From: Streptomyces sp. NBC_00582
GTDB taxonomy: Bacteria; Actinomycetota; Actinomycetes; Streptomycetales; Streptomycetaceae
Assembly (NCBI RefSeq): GCF_036345155.1
Contig: NZ_CP107772.1
Coordinates: 5,456,001 to 5,520,000, forward strand
Length of the DNA: 64,000 bases
Direction: 5' to 3'
Shown here: positions 17,050 to 25,598 of the stretch, in pieces
Position numbering within the stretch: the stretch's first letter is position 1
Layout: every line of letters starts with the position of its first letter
Made by a program: the position numbers and the translations under genes
Notes under the pieces: model-generated
The model's input: only the letters and a program-made list of their open reading frames with translations
Databases searched by the model: none
Told to the model about the DNA's origin: nothing

Positions 17050-18171
17050 TCAGCGGCGCGACATGTAGATGTCGAGCGCCTTGTGGAGCAGCTTGTTCAG
17101 CGGGAAGTCCCACTCGCCGAGGTACTCGGCCGCCTGGCCGCCCGTGCCGACCTTGAACTGGATCAGGCCGAAGAGGTGGTCGGTCTCGTCCAGCGAGTCG
17201 GAGATGCCGCGCAGGTCGTAGACGGTGGCGCCGAGCGCGTAGGCGTCGCGCAGCATCCGCCACTGCATGGCGTTCGACGGACGGAACTCACGGCCGATGT
17301 TGTCGGAGGCGCCGTAGGAGTACCAGACGTGCCCGCCGACGATCAGCATCGTCGCCGCCGACAGGTTCACCCCGTTGTGGCGGGCGAAGTACAGCCGCAT
17401 GCGGTTGGGGTCCTCGGTGTTGAGGGCCGTCCACATGCGCTGGAAGTACGACAGCGGGCGCGGCCGGAAGTGGTCGCGCACAGCCGTGATCTCGTACAGC
17501 CGCTGCCATTCCTCGAGGTCGTGGTAGCCGCCCTGGACGACCTCCACGCCGGCCTTCTCGGCCTTCTTGATGTTGCGGCGCCAGAGCTGGTTGAAGTTCT
17601 TGTGGACCTCTTCCAGGGAACGGTTCGCCAGCGGCACCTGGTAGACGTAGCGCGGCTGGACGTCGCCGAAGCCGGCGCCGCCGTCCTCGCCCTGCTGCCA
17701 GCCCATCCGGCGCAGCTTGTCGGCCACCTCGAAGGCGCGCGGCTCGATGAAGTCGGCCTCGATGTCGCGCAGCCGCTTCACGTCGGGGTTCTGGATGCCC
17801 GCCTTGATGGACGTGGCCTCCCAGCGCCGGATGATCACCGGCGGGCCCATCTTGACCGAGAACGCGCCCTGCTGCTTGAGGTGGGCGAGCATCGGTTCCA
17901 GCCACTCGGTCAGATTCGGCGCGTACCAGTTGATGACCGGGCCCTCGGGCAGATAGGCGAGGTAGCGCTTGATCTTGGGGAGCTGGCGGTAGAGGACGAG
18001 ACCCGCGCCGACCAGCTCGCCGGTCCGCTCGTCGAACCAGCCGAGGTTCTCCGAACGCCACTCCGCCTTGACGTCGGCCCAGGCCGGAACCTGCATGTGG
18101 CTCGCCGCCGGCAGGCTCTGGATGTATGCCAGATGCTGCTCGCGGCTGATCGTCCTCAGGGTCAGGCTCAT
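17050..18171 (-). CDS. femX: FemX-type lipid II aminoacyltransferase
   Basis: 373 residues from ATG 18171 with GAGGAG 8 bases upstream. Two GNAT-like Fem domains are visible (about 35-170 with LPKIKRYLAYLPEGPVINW, and about 200-350 with SAATMLIVGGHVWYSYGASD and PSNAMQWRMLRDA), joined by a charged helical segment near WRRNIKKAEKAG. Fem enzymes use aminoacyl-tRNA to add bridge residues to lipid II; in Streptomyces the bridge is a single glycine, and the housekeeping FemX is the counterpart of VanK in resistance clusters. Likely cotranscribed with the racemase-like gene downstream. Confidence 0.88.
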   Translation of the reverse strand: MSLTLRTISREQHLAYIQSLPAASHMQVPAWADVKAEWRSENLGWFDERTGELVGAGLVLYRQLPKIKRYLAYLPEGPVINWYAPNLTEWLEPMLAHLKQQGAFSVKMGPPVIIRRWEATSIKAGIQNPDVKRLRDIEADFIEPRAFEVADKLRRMGWQQGEDGGAGFGDVQPRYVYQVPLANRSLEEVHKNFNQLWRRNIKKAEKAGVEVVQGGYHDLEEWQRLYEITAVRDHFRPRPLSYFQRMWTALNTEDPNRMRLYFARHNGVNLSAATMLIVGGHVWYSYGASDNIGREFRPSNAMQWRMLRDAYALGATVYDLRGISDSLDETDHLFGLIQFKVGTGGQAAEYLGEWDFPLNKLLHKALDIYMSRR

Positions 18172-18276
18172 TCGGGGCGCTCCTCGGGCTGGTGTGTCCC
18201 CATGGGTACAGGGGCTCCGGCTCTCGGCGAAGCCTACTGCGCCGTGCGCCAGGCCCGACTGGGCGTAGGGCACCTT

Positions 18277-18304
18277 CGCCCCGGCCGATTGGGGGGCCGG
18301 GGCG
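18277..18304 (-). terminator. Terminator hairpin after the 18416-18730 gene
   Basis: Perfect 10-bp stem CGCCCCGGCC / GGCCGGGGCG, loop GATTGGGG, in the gap between two minus-strand genes. Confidence 0.65.
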
Positions 18305-18415
18305 TTACGTCAGGGTTCGTAGGTGTCCTACGTGTCCCGCGGCGGGGACGGTGTGCGTGGTGCGGTGCTCGCTCGGCCGGACGGGTCACCCCGGCGCCGA
18401 ACGGGGTCGGTCAGG

Positions 18416-18730
18416 TCACCACAGTCCGCCGAAGAGGCCGCCGTGCGCCATGCCGAGGAAGAAGCCGACGCCGGAGGCGCCGAGACCCAGGATCAGACCG
18501 AAGCGCTGGCGGGTGGTCTCGGAGATCCACTGGCCGTACGCGCCGGTCCCGATCCCCACCAGACCGGTCCAGGAACTGAGCAGATGGAGGCTGTCGAACT
18601 GCGCCGTGACGAAGGACACGACTCCCAGGACCAGGGTCACCACCATGAGGGTGTCCTGGACCGGATGGGACTTTCCGTCGGTGGCGAAGAGGGAACCGAC
18701 TCCGGTGTTGGGTCGCAATGCCTGTGCCAT
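18416..18730 (-). CDS. Small integral membrane protein, unknown function
   Basis: 104 residues from ATG 18730 with a strong AGGAGGT ribosome-binding site. About three hydrophobic segments are visible (DTLMVVTLVLGVVSFVTAQF, LLSSWTGLVGIGTGAYGQW, FGLILGLGASGVGFFLGMAHGGLFG). No catalytic motif. The family is conserved at this place between femX and rpsF in Streptomyces as far as I recall. It has its own terminator and its upstream region is shared with the divergent rpsF promoter. No function can be proposed from sequence. Confidence 0.8.
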   Translation of the reverse strand: MAQALRPNTGVGSLFATDGKSHPVQDTLMVVTLVLGVVSFVTAQFDSLHLLSSWTGLVGIGTGAYGQWISETTRQRFGLILGLGASGVGFFLGMAHGGLFGGLW

Positions 18731-18924
18731 AGGGCACCTCCTGCGGAAGGCGGCGCATCGTAGCGCCATACACACCCGATGTGTACAGATTGGCTGCCCG
18801 CGCGGCCGGATTTCAACCGGAAGCGGGTGTGCGGGTAGTCTGTACCGTCTGCACCGGTGTCTGCCCAGACACAGCCAGGGACTCCGCCCAGATCAGAGCG
18901 GGGACGTCGGCATCCGACCCCCGA

Positions 18925-18947
18925 TTGTCAGTGGCGGCCGATACCGT
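18925..18947 (+). promoter_or_regulatory. RecA-NDp/PafBC-type DNA-damage promoter upstream of rpsF-ssb
   Basis: TTGTCAGTG, then exactly 8 bases, then TACCGT. This fits the actinobacterial damage-inducible, LexA-independent consensus TTGTCRGTG-N8-TANNNT without a mismatch. It lies 71 bp upstream of the rpsF start. Confidence 0.75.
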
Positions 18948-19017
18948 TGCGTACGCATCACAACCCTCCTGCCACGGAACGACCGTGGCCGCTGAGTCCA
19001 AAGGAGGTGGGTTCCAC

Positions 19018-19308
19018 ATGCGTCACTACGAGGTGATGGTCATCCTCGACCCCGATCTGGAGGAGCGCGCTGTCGCCCCCCTGATCGAGAACTTCCTCTC
19101 CGTCGTCCGTGAGGGCAACGGCAAGGTCGAGAAGGTCGACACCTGGGGCCGTCGTCGTCTCTCGTACGAGATCAAGAAGAAGCCCGAGGGCATCTACTCG
19201 GTCATCGACCTGCAGGCCGAGCCTGCGGTCGTCAAGGAGCTCGACCGCCAGCTCAACCTGAACGAGTCGGTCCTCCGGACCAAGGTCCTCCGCCCCGAGA
19301 CCCACTGA
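19018..19308 (+). CDS. rpsF: 30S ribosomal protein S6
   Basis: 96 residues from ATG 19018, preceded by AAGGAGGTGG. The chain matches bS6 throughout ([60 protein letters not shown]). bS6 binds 16S rRNA on the small-subunit platform together with bS18. First gene of the rpsF-ssb-rpsR-rplI operon, the standard bacterial arrangement. The upstream damage-type promoter motif suggests the whole unit, including ssb, can be raised after DNA damage. Earlier in-frame codons back to 18781 are rejected as they lack coding character. Confidence 0.97.
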   Translation: MRHYEVMVILDPDLEERAVAPLIENFLSVVREGNGKVEKVDTWGRRRLSYEIKKKPEGIYSVIDLQAEPAVVKELDRQLNLNESVLRTKVLRPETH

Positions 19309-19388
19309 GCCTCCCGCTCAGTCGATCCCGGGACTCTGAGTAGCAGCACAAGCAGCCAGCAGCAGCAAACCCGCCGAGAGGTTCCCCC

Positions 19389-19982
19389 ATGGCAGGCGAG
19401 ACCGTCATCACGGTCGTCGGCAACCTTGTCGATGACCCCGAGCTGCGCTTCACCCCCTCGGGTGCGGCGGTCGCGAAGTTCCGTGTCGCGTCCACCCCCC
19501 GCACCTTCGACCGTCAGACGAACGAGTGGAAGGACGGCGAGAGCCTGTTCCTGACCTGCTCGGTCTGGCGTCAGGCGGCGGAGAACGTCGCCGAGTCGCT
19601 CCAGCGAGGCATGCGCGTCGTCGTGCAGGGCCGGCTGAAGCAGCGGTCCTACGAGGACCGTGAGGGTGTCAAGCGCACGGTCTTCGAGCTGGACGTCGAG
19701 GAAGTCGGCCCCAGCCTGCGCAACGCCACGGCCAAGGTCACCAAGACCAGCGGTGGTGGCGGTGGCGGACGCGGTGGCCAGGGCGGTTACGGCGGCGGTG
19801 GCGGCCAGGGTGGCGGCGGCTGGGGCGGCGGCCCCGGCGGCGGTCAGCAGGGCGGCGGCGCTCCCGCCGACGACCCGTGGGCGACCGGCGCTCCCGCCGG
19901 TGGCAGCCAGGGCGGCGGCGGTGGCTGGGGTGGAAACTCCGGCGGCAGCGGCGGCGGCTACTCGGACGAGCCCCCCTTCTAG
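19389..19982 (+). CDS. ssb: Single-stranded DNA-binding protein
   Basis: 197 residues. The OB-fold covers about 1-112 ([60 protein letters not shown]). A Gly/Gln-rich linker (about 122-190) follows, ending in the acidic tip DEPPF that recruits DNA-repair and replication proteins. The long Gly-rich linker is typical of the major actinobacterial SSB (SsbA); the paralogue without the tip is elsewhere. It sits between rpsF and rpsR, 80 bp after rpsF. It protects ssDNA at forks and works next to DnaB, whose gene is 3 kb away. Confidence 0.97.
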   Translation: MAGETVITVVGNLVDDPELRFTPSGAAVAKFRVASTPRTFDRQTNEWKDGESLFLTCSVWRQAAENVAESLQRGMRVVVQGRLKQRSYEDREGVKRTVFELDVEEVGPSLRNATAKVTKTSGGGGGGRGGQGGYGGGGGQGGGGWGGGPGGGQQGGGAPADDPWATGAPAGGSQGGGGGWGGNSGGSGGGYSDEPPF

Positions 19983-20022
19983 GGCTCGCATCCCCACTTC
20001 TTGATCACACAGGAGAAACACC

Positions 20023-20259
20023 ATGGCGAAGCCGCCTGTGCGCAAGCCGAAGAAGAAGGTCTGCGCTTTCTGCAAGGACAAGGTCACGTACGTGGACTAC
20101 AAGGACACGAACATGCTGCGGAAGTTCATTTCCGACCGCGGCAAGATCCGTGCCCGCCGCGTGACCGGCAACTGCACGCAGCACCAGCGTGACGTCGCCA
20201 CGGCCGTCAAGAACAGCCGTGAGATGGCGCTGCTGCCCTACACGTCCACCGCGCGCTAA
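20023..20259 (+). CDS. rpsR: 30S ribosomal protein S18, cysteine (zinc-type) form
   Basis: 78 residues. bS18 blocks are clear ([47 protein letters not shown]). It carries CxxC in VCAFCKDK and a third Cys in GNCTQHQ, with a nearby His: this is the zinc-binding (C+) form. Streptomyces usually also have a cysteine-free paralogue made under zinc limitation by Zur. AGGAG precedes the ATG. Third gene of the operon. Confidence 0.96.
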   Translation: MAKPPVRKPKKKVCAFCKDKVTYVDYKDTNMLRKFISDRGKIRARRVTGNCTQHQRDVATAVKNSREMALLPYTSTAR

Positions 20260-20277
20260 GGGAAGGGTGACCGACAC

Positions 20278-20724
20278 ATGAAGATCATCCTCACCCACGA
20301 GGTCTCCGGCCTCGGTGCCGCCGGCGAGGTCGTCGACGTCAAGGACGGGTACGCCCGTAACTACCTGATCCCGCGGAAGTTCGCGATCCGCTGGACCAAG
20401 GGTGGCGAGAAGGACGTCGAGCAGATCCGTCGTGCTCGCAAGATCCACGAGATCCAGACCATCGAGCAGGCCAACCAGGTGAAGGCCCAGCTCGAGGGCG
20501 TCAAGGTCCGCCTGGCCGTCCGCTCGGGCGACGCCGGCCGTCTCTTCGGTTCCGTCACCCCGGCCGACGTCGCTTCCGCGATCAAGGCTGCCGGTGGCCC
20601 CGACGTCGACAAGCGCCGCATCGAGCTCGGCACGCCGATCAAGACCCTGGGCGCCCACGAGACGTCCGTGCGTCTGCACCCCGAGGTTGCCGCCAAGGTC
20701 AACATCGAGGTCGTCGCGGCCTGA
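20278..20724 (+). CDS. rplI: 50S ribosomal protein L9
   Basis: 148 residues. The N-terminal 23S rRNA-binding domain ([32 protein letters not shown]) and the long connecting helix ([24 protein letters not shown]) lead to the C-terminal domain ([19 protein letters not shown]). Last gene of the rpsF operon, 18 bp after rpsR. The transcript ends at the strong hairpin at 20776. A 25-bp imperfect direct repeat begins at its stop codon. Confidence 0.97.
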   Translation: MKIILTHEVSGLGAAGEVVDVKDGYARNYLIPRKFAIRWTKGGEKDVEQIRRARKIHEIQTIEQANQVKAQLEGVKVRLAVRSGDAGRLFGSVTPADVASAIKAAGGPDVDKRRIELGTPIKTLGAHETSVRLHPEVAAKVNIEVVAA

Positions 20725-20771
20725 TCGCGCGTCCGGCGTGGACATCTGATCGCGCATCCGGCGTGAACAGC
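20722..20771. repeat. 25-bp imperfect direct repeat starting at the rplI stop codon
   Basis: Units 20722-20746 and 20747-20771 share TGATCGCGC, TCCGGCGTG and ACA, with four differences; a third TGA follows. Both units place a TGA in the rplI frame, giving three tandem stops spaced 25 bp apart. No function is apparent. Confidence 0.7.
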
Positions 20772-20775
20772 TGAG

Positions 20776-20807
20776 AAGGGGCCGCACCCAGCAGGGTGCG
20801 GCCCCTT
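20776..20807 (+). terminator. Terminator of the rpsF-rplI operon
   Basis: Perfect 14-bp stem AAGGGGCCGCACCC / GGGTGCGGCCCCTT with AGCA loop, between convergent rplI and the MATE gene. Confidence 0.85.
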
Positions 20808-20819
20808 CGTCGTGTCTCA

Positions 20820-20835
20820 CGTTTCACGTGAAACG
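20820..20835. other. parS site, perfect core
   Basis: CGTTTCACGTGAAACG, a perfect 16-bp palindrome, 1 bp from the stop codon of the MATE gene. Confidence 0.92.
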
Positions 20836-20836
20836 G

Positions 20837-22180
20837 TCAGCGGGTGGGGCCCGTGACGATCCAACGGCCCGATCGAGCCCGCAGCCACAGCGTCAGCAGG
20901 CGGACCGTCATCATCAGCGTCATCGCCCCCCAGAGCGCGGTGAGGCCGCCCCCGAGGACCGGAACCATCAGCGCCACGGGAGTGAAGACCGCGAGGGTGG
21001 CCACCATCGCCCAGGCGAGATACGGTCCGTCGCCCGCGCCCATCAGTACGCCGTCCAGGACGAAGACGATGCCGCAGACCGGCTGGGACAGCGCCACCAC
21101 GAGCAGGGCGGGCAGCGCGGCCTCCTTCACCCCGGCGTCGCCGGTGAAGAGTGGCAGGAAGGCGGGCCGGGCCGTGATGACCAGGAGCCCGAGCAGCAGG
21201 CCGACGACGATGCCCCACTGCACCATGCGACGGCAGGTGTCCCGGGCGCCCTGGGCGTCGCCCGCTCCGAGGTACCTGCCGATGATGGCCTGTCCGGCGA
21301 TCGCGATGGCGTCGAGCGCGAAGGCGAGCAGGCTCCACAGGGACAGCGCGATCTGGTGCGCCGCGATGTCGGCGTCGCCCATCCGGGCCGCGACGGCGGT
21401 GGCGATCATCAGGATCGCCCGCAGGGACAGCGTACGGACCAGCAGGGGCACACCGGCCTGTGCGGATGCCCTGATGCCGGCCGCGTCGGGCTGTAGTGAG
21501 GCGCCATGGCGGCGGGCTCCCCGGATCACCACGGCCAGGTAGACCGCGGCCATGCCGCACTGGGCGATGACCGTCCCCCAGGCGGAGCCCGCGATACCGA
21601 GACCGGCGCCGTAGACCAGACCGGCGTTCAGGGCGGCGTTGGCGACGAAGCCCGCGATCGCGACATACAGAGGGGTCTTCGTGTCCTGCAGTCCGCGCAG
21701 TACTCCGGTCGCGGCGAGCACGACGAGCATGGCCGGTATGCCGGCCACGGAGATCCGCAGATAGGTGGTCGCGTAGGGGGCGGCGGTGTCCGAGGCACCG
21801 AAGAGTTCCACGAGCGCCGGGGCGGTGGGCAGGACGGCGGCGATCACGGCGACGCCGAGCAGCAGGGCCAGCCAGATGCCGTCCATGCCCTGCCGGATGG
21901 CCGCGGTGAGATCACCGGCTCCCACTCGGCGAGCGACGGCGGCCGTGGTGGCGTAGGCGAGGAAGACGAAGACACTGACGGCCGTCGTGAGGAGGGCGGA
22001 GGCGATGCCCAGTCCGGCGAGCTGGGCGGTGCCGAGGTGGCCGACGATCGCGCTGTCGGCCAGGACGAAGAGAGGCTCGGCGACGAGTGCGCCGAAGGCC
22101 GGGACGGCCAGGGCGACGATCTCGCGATCGTGCCGGCGCCGGGTGGCCCTGGGGGGCGCGGGAGCCTGTGTCATGGGCAT
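20837..22180 (-). CDS. MATE-family efflux transporter (DinF-like)
   Basis: About 447 residues; starts at ATG 22180 or 22174, neither with a clear ribosome-binding site. Twelve hydrophobic segments arranged as two similar halves, typical of MATE transporters of the MOP superfamily (ALAVPAFGALVAEPLFVLADSAIVGHLG at the start; the second half opens near QAGVPLLVRTLSLRAILMIATAV). The sequence type is DinF-like. It exports cationic drugs or metabolites using ion gradients; the substrate is unknown. Convergent with rplI and divergent from dnaB, whose upstream region with DnaA boxes is shared. Confidence 0.9.
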   Translation of the reverse strand: MPMTQAPAPPRATRRRHDREIVALAVPAFGALVAEPLFVLADSAIVGHLGTAQLAGLGIASALLTTAVSVFVFLAYATTAAVARRVGAGDLTAAIRQGMDGIWLALLLGVAVIAAVLPTAPALVELFGASDTAAPYATTYLRISVAGIPAMLVVLAATGVLRGLQDTKTPLYVAIAGFVANAALNAGLVYGAGLGIAGSAWGTVIAQCGMAAVYLAVVIRGARRHGASLQPDAAGIRASAQAGVPLLVRTLSLRAILMIATAVAARMGDADIAAHQIALSLWSLLAFALDAIAIAGQAIIGRYLGAGDAQGARDTCRRMVQWGIVVGLLLGLLVITARPAFLPLFTGDAGVKEAALPALLVVALSQPVCGIVFVLDGVLMGAGDGPYLAWAMVATLAVFTPVALMVPVLGGGLTALWGAMTLMMTVRLLTLWLRARSGRWIVTGPTR

Positions 22181-22362
22181 CAATCTAATCGTCCACAGGT
22201 AAGAGATGCAATTGCAGTGTGACCCTTACCTCTCGTTGCGTTGCGTGTCGTTTCCCCCAGCGGTCGAGGCGATCTTGCGCTGACTGGGGAAGTTTTTCTT
22301 CTGCACAGCCGGTGGATGGGAAAAGTGCAGGTCAGTGGTGGTCGACAGGAAAAGAAGAGGGC

Positions 22363-22451
22363 TTGTTCACAGGGCTGTCCACCGGGTCGTGCACAGGTTT
22401 TGCGGAGTTGTCCACAGCATCCGGGCGGTCGTCCACATGGCCTGTGGATAA
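22363..22451. promoter_or_regulatory. DnaA-box cluster upstream of dnaB
   Basis: Within 89 bp: TTGTTCACA (22363), CTGTCCACC (22375), TCGTGCACA (22387), TTGTCCACA (22408, the Streptomyces consensus), TCGTCCACA (22429) and, on the other strand, TTATCCACA (22443-22451). A further TCGTCCACA lies at 22189. Four of these are within one base of consensus. Confidence 0.75.
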
Positions 22452-22564
22452 CCAGATTGGCTGACGGTGCCCGCGGGCCTACCGTGGTCCGGCGCCCGTT
22501 CCGTCCACCTGCCGGTGGAACCGTCACAAAACCGACGTGCCTGAACCGGAGTTGGGCCTCTCAA

Positions 22565-22588
22565 TTGTCAGTGCCGTGCCGTAGAACT
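22565..22588 (+). promoter_or_regulatory. Near-consensus RecA-NDp/PafBC promoter motif upstream of dnaB
   Basis: TTGTCAGTG, 8 bases, TAGAAC followed by T. Only the last base of the -10-like element departs from TTGTCRGTG-N8-TANNNT. It is 46 bp upstream of the dnaB start. Confidence 0.55.
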
Positions 22589-22633
22589 GAGGTCACGGCG
22601 AGGTCCGCTCGGCGGACGGGAGGAGGTGGCTCG

Positions 22634-24106
22634 GTGAGCATTTCCGAGCCCTTGGACGACCCGTGGGCCGACAGCGGACCCAGTGATCTTCTGCCCCCCG
22701 CCCGCCGCCGCGGAGACGGTGGCCGCAGCCGCGACGAACAGCACGAACGGGGCCGGGACACCGGTGAGTGGGAGGGCGGCTCCACCTTCGAGCGGGTCCC
22801 GCCGCAGGACCTCGACGCGGAGCAGTCCGTCCTCGGCGGCATGCTCCTGTCCAAGGACGCCATCGCCGACGTCGTCGAGATCCTCAAGGGCCACGACTTC
22901 TACAAGCCCGCGCACGAGACGATCTACCAGGCGATCCTCGATGTCTATGCCAAGGGCGAACCGGCCGACCCCATCACGATCGCCGCCGAGCTGACCAAGC
23001 GCGGCGAGATCAACAAGGTGGGCGGCGCCTCCTATCTGCACACGCTGGTCCAGACGGTGCCCACGGCGGCCAACGCCGAGTACTACGCCGAGATCGTGCA
23101 CGAGCGGGCCGTCCTGCGCCGCCTGGTCGAGGCGGGCACCCGCATCACCCAGATGGGATACGCGGGCGACGACGACGTCGACGAGATCGTCAACCGCGCC
23201 CAGGCCGAGATCTACGCGGTCACCGAGCAGCGCACCAGCGAGGACTACCTCCCGCTCGGCGACATCATGGAGGGTGCCCTCGACGAGATCGAGGCGATCG
23301 GCTCCCGCAGCGGCGAGATGACCGGTGTGCCCACCGGCTTCACGGACCTCGACTCGCTCACCAACGGTCTGCACCCGGGCCAGATGATCGTCATCGCCGC
23401 CCGTCCCGCCATGGGCAAGTCGACGCTCGCGCTGGACTTCGCGCGGGCCGCGTCGATCAAGAACAACCTGCCCAGCGTCATCTTCTCCCTGGAAATGGGC
23501 CGCAACGAGATCGCGATGCGTCTGCTGTCCGCCGAGGCCCGGGTCGCCCTGCACCACATGCGCTCCGGCACCATGACGGACGAGGACTGGACGCGGCTGG
23601 CCCGCCGTATGCCCGAGGTGTCGTCCGCGCCGCTCTTCATCGACGACTCCCCGAACCTGTCGATGATGGAGATCCGCGCGAAGTGCCGCCGGCTCAAGCA
23701 GCGCAACGACATCAGACTCGTCATCATCGACTACCTCCAGCTCATGCAGTCCGGCGGCAAGCGTTCCGAGAGCCGCCAGCAGGAGGTCTCCGACATGTCC
23801 CGAAACCTCAAGCTCCTGGCGAAGGAGCTCGAGGTCCCGGTGATCGCGCTCTCTCAGCTCAACCGTGGCCCCGAGCAGCGGACGGACAAGAAGCCGATGG
23901 TCTCCGACCTTCGTGAGTCCGGGTCCATCGAGCAGGACGCCGACATGGTGATCCTTCTGCACCGCGAGGACGCCTACGAGAAGGAGTCGCCGCGCGCGGG
24001 CGAGGCCGACATCATCGTGGGCAAGCACCGTAACGGCCCGACGGCCACCATCACCGTCGCCTTCCAGGGCCACTACTCCCGCTTCGTGGACATGGCCCAG
24101 ACCTGA
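22634..24106 (+). CDS. dnaB: Replicative DNA helicase
   Basis: 490 residues from GTG 22634 with GGAGGAGG upstream. The N-terminal helical domain (QDLDAEQSVLGGMLLSKDAIADVVE) covers about 50-170; the RecA-like motor begins near 230 (TGVPTGFTDLDSLTNGLHPGQMIVIAARP) with Walker A AMGKST (about 259-264), Walker B-like LVIIDYLQLM, and the arginine-finger region SDLRESGSIEQDAD. The first 50 residues are polar and disordered. DnaB unwinds the fork as a hexamer. Its upstream region carries a DnaA-box cluster and a damage-type promoter motif, so expression may respond to DnaA and to DNA damage. No intein is present. Confidence 0.97.
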   Translation: MSISEPLDDPWADSGPSDLLPPARRRGDGGRSRDEQHERGRDTGEWEGGSTFERVPPQDLDAEQSVLGGMLLSKDAIADVVEILKGHDFYKPAHETIYQAILDVYAKGEPADPITIAAELTKRGEINKVGGASYLHTLVQTVPTAANAEYYAEIVHERAVLRRLVEAGTRITQMGYAGDDDVDEIVNRAQAEIYAVTEQRTSEDYLPLGDIMEGALDEIEAIGSRSGEMTGVPTGFTDLDSLTNGLHPGQMIVIAARPAMGKSTLALDFARAASIKNNLPSVIFSLEMGRNEIAMRLLSAEARVALHHMRSGTMTDEDWTRLARRMPEVSSAPLFIDDSPNLSMMEIRAKCRRLKQRNDIRLVIIDYLQLMQSGGKRSESRQQEVSDMSRNLKLLAKELEVPVIALSQLNRGPEQRTDKKPMVSDLRESGSIEQDADMVILLHREDAYEKESPRAGEADIIVGKHRNGPTATITVAFQGHYSRFVDMAQT

Positions 24107-24202
24107 GCCGCCTGAGCCGCGGAGCCGTCCGCGGCGCGAACCCGATCCGCCCCGGGTGAAATGAACTCGACGCCGGCGGTACGGGCGGGTGGACTGTGCC
24201 CC

Positions 24203-25588
24203 ATGACGACACCCCAGGAAGAGCTGCTCCCCGGCACCCGGCGTGCGCTGCTGCACCGGATCGCCGTGGCCCAGACCGACGGCCGGGCCCCGTCGCTCGT
24301 CGCCGCCGTCGTACGGGACGGGCAGGCCGTGTGGCACGGGGCGCGGACCTCGGTCGACGGGCATGCGCCGGACGAGAACGTGCAGTACCGGATCGGCTCG
24401 ATCACCAAGACCTTCACCGCGGTTCTCGTGCTGCGGCTGCGCGACGAGGGCGCGCTCGACCTCGGGGACCCGCTGGAGAGACATCTGCCCGGCACCGGGG
24501 CGGGCGAGCTCACGATCGCTCACCTCCTCGCCCACACAGGCGGGTTGGCGGCCGAGACGCCCGGTCCGTGGTGGGAACGGACTCCGGGGTCGCTGCGGCC
24601 GGAGCTCGCCGATGTCCTCGGCGAGGGGACAGCCCTGCATCCGGCGGGCCGCCGTCACCACTACTCGAATCCCGGCTACGCCGTCCTGGGCTCCCTCGTC
24701 GAGAAGCTGCGCGGAGCGTCCTGGGAGGAGGCACTCCGGCGCGAAGTGCTCGAACCCCTGGGCCTCCATCGCACGAGCATGCGACCGCAGGCTCCTGCCG
24801 CGGGCGGCTGGGCGGTACATCCCTGGGCGGACGCGATGCAGCCCGAACCCGTCGAGGAGTACGGGCCGATGGCCCCGGCCGGCCAGCTCTGGTCCACCAC
24901 CGGGGACCTCGCGCGGTTCGCCGCCTTCCTGATGCGCGGGGACGAGCGGGTGCTGAGCGAGGAGACCCTGCGCGAGATGCGGACGCCCGCGGCGCCGGCC
25001 GAGGTCACCGATCTCGCCGAGGGAGCCACCTATGGCCTCGGGATGCAGGTCCAGTACCGCGAGGGTCGGCTGCTCGCAGGCCACTCCGGCTCGGTTCCGG
25101 GCTTCCTGGCCAACCTCACGATCGCCGCGGCGGACGACGTCGCGGCCGTGGTCCTCGCCAACTGCACCTCCGGCCCGCTGCTGGGGCAGGTGGGCGCCGA
25201 TCTCGTACGCCTTGTCGCGGAGGCGGAGCCACGGATCCCGCAGCCGTGGCGGCCGCTGCGGGAAGTCGACCGTTCCGTGCTGGACCTGGCCGGCCCGTGG
25301 TACTGGGGGACCAGCCCCAGCGTCCTGCGGGTCACGGCCGACGGGCTGATCGCCCTGGGACCGCTGGCCGGTGGCGGCCGCCGTTCGCGGTTCCGGGCGA
25401 ACGGAGACGGCACCTGGACGGGCCTCGAGGGCTATTTCGCCGGAGAGGTCCTGCGGGCCGTACGGCGGCCGGACGGGACCGTGGACCACCTGGACCTCGG
25501 GACGTTCGTGTTCACGCGCCAGCCGTACGAGGAAGGCGCCGCTGTGCCCGGCGGGGTGGACCCGGAGGGGTGGCGGGGGATCGGCTGA
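24203..25588 (+). CDS. Serine beta-lactamase-like hydrolase (class C / esterase family)
   Basis: 461 residues from ATG 24203. The active-site SxxK is SITK (about S65-K68), the second motif is Tyr-Ser-Asn in HHYSNPGY (about 154), and HSG (about 295) takes the place of KTG, as in class C beta-lactamase-like esterases and D-peptidases. No signal peptide is seen, so the enzyme is probably cytosolic, which argues against a resistance beta-lactamase. A C-terminal beta-rich domain of about 100 residues follows. Substrate unknown. Convergent with the acetyltransferase gene across a parS-centred palindrome. Confidence 0.85.
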   Translation: MTTPQEELLPGTRRALLHRIAVAQTDGRAPSLVAAVVRDGQAVWHGARTSVDGHAPDENVQYRIGSITKTFTAVLVLRLRDEGALDLGDPLERHLPGTGAGELTIAHLLAHTGGLAAETPGPWWERTPGSLRPELADVLGEGTALHPAGRRHHYSNPGYAVLGSLVEKLRGASWEEALRREVLEPLGLHRTSMRPQAPAAGGWAVHPWADAMQPEPVEEYGPMAPAGQLWSTTGDLARFAAFLMRGDERVLSEETLREMRTPAAPAEVTDLAEGATYGLGMQVQYREGRLLAGHSGSVPGFLANLTIAAADDVAAVVLANCTSGPLLGQVGADLVRLVAEAEPRIPQPWRPLREVDRSVLDLAGPWYWGTSPSVLRVTADGLIALGPLAGGGRRSRFRANGDGTWTGLEGYFAGEVLRAVRRPDGTVDHLDLGTFVFTRQPYEEGAAVPGGVDPEGWRGIG

Positions 25589-25598
25589 TCGTTCCCAC

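Noticed and set aside
22568..25489. 973-codon antisense frame over dnaB and the beta-lactamase-like gene
   Set aside because: Covers two well-supported genes on the opposite strand and shows no recognisable protein features.
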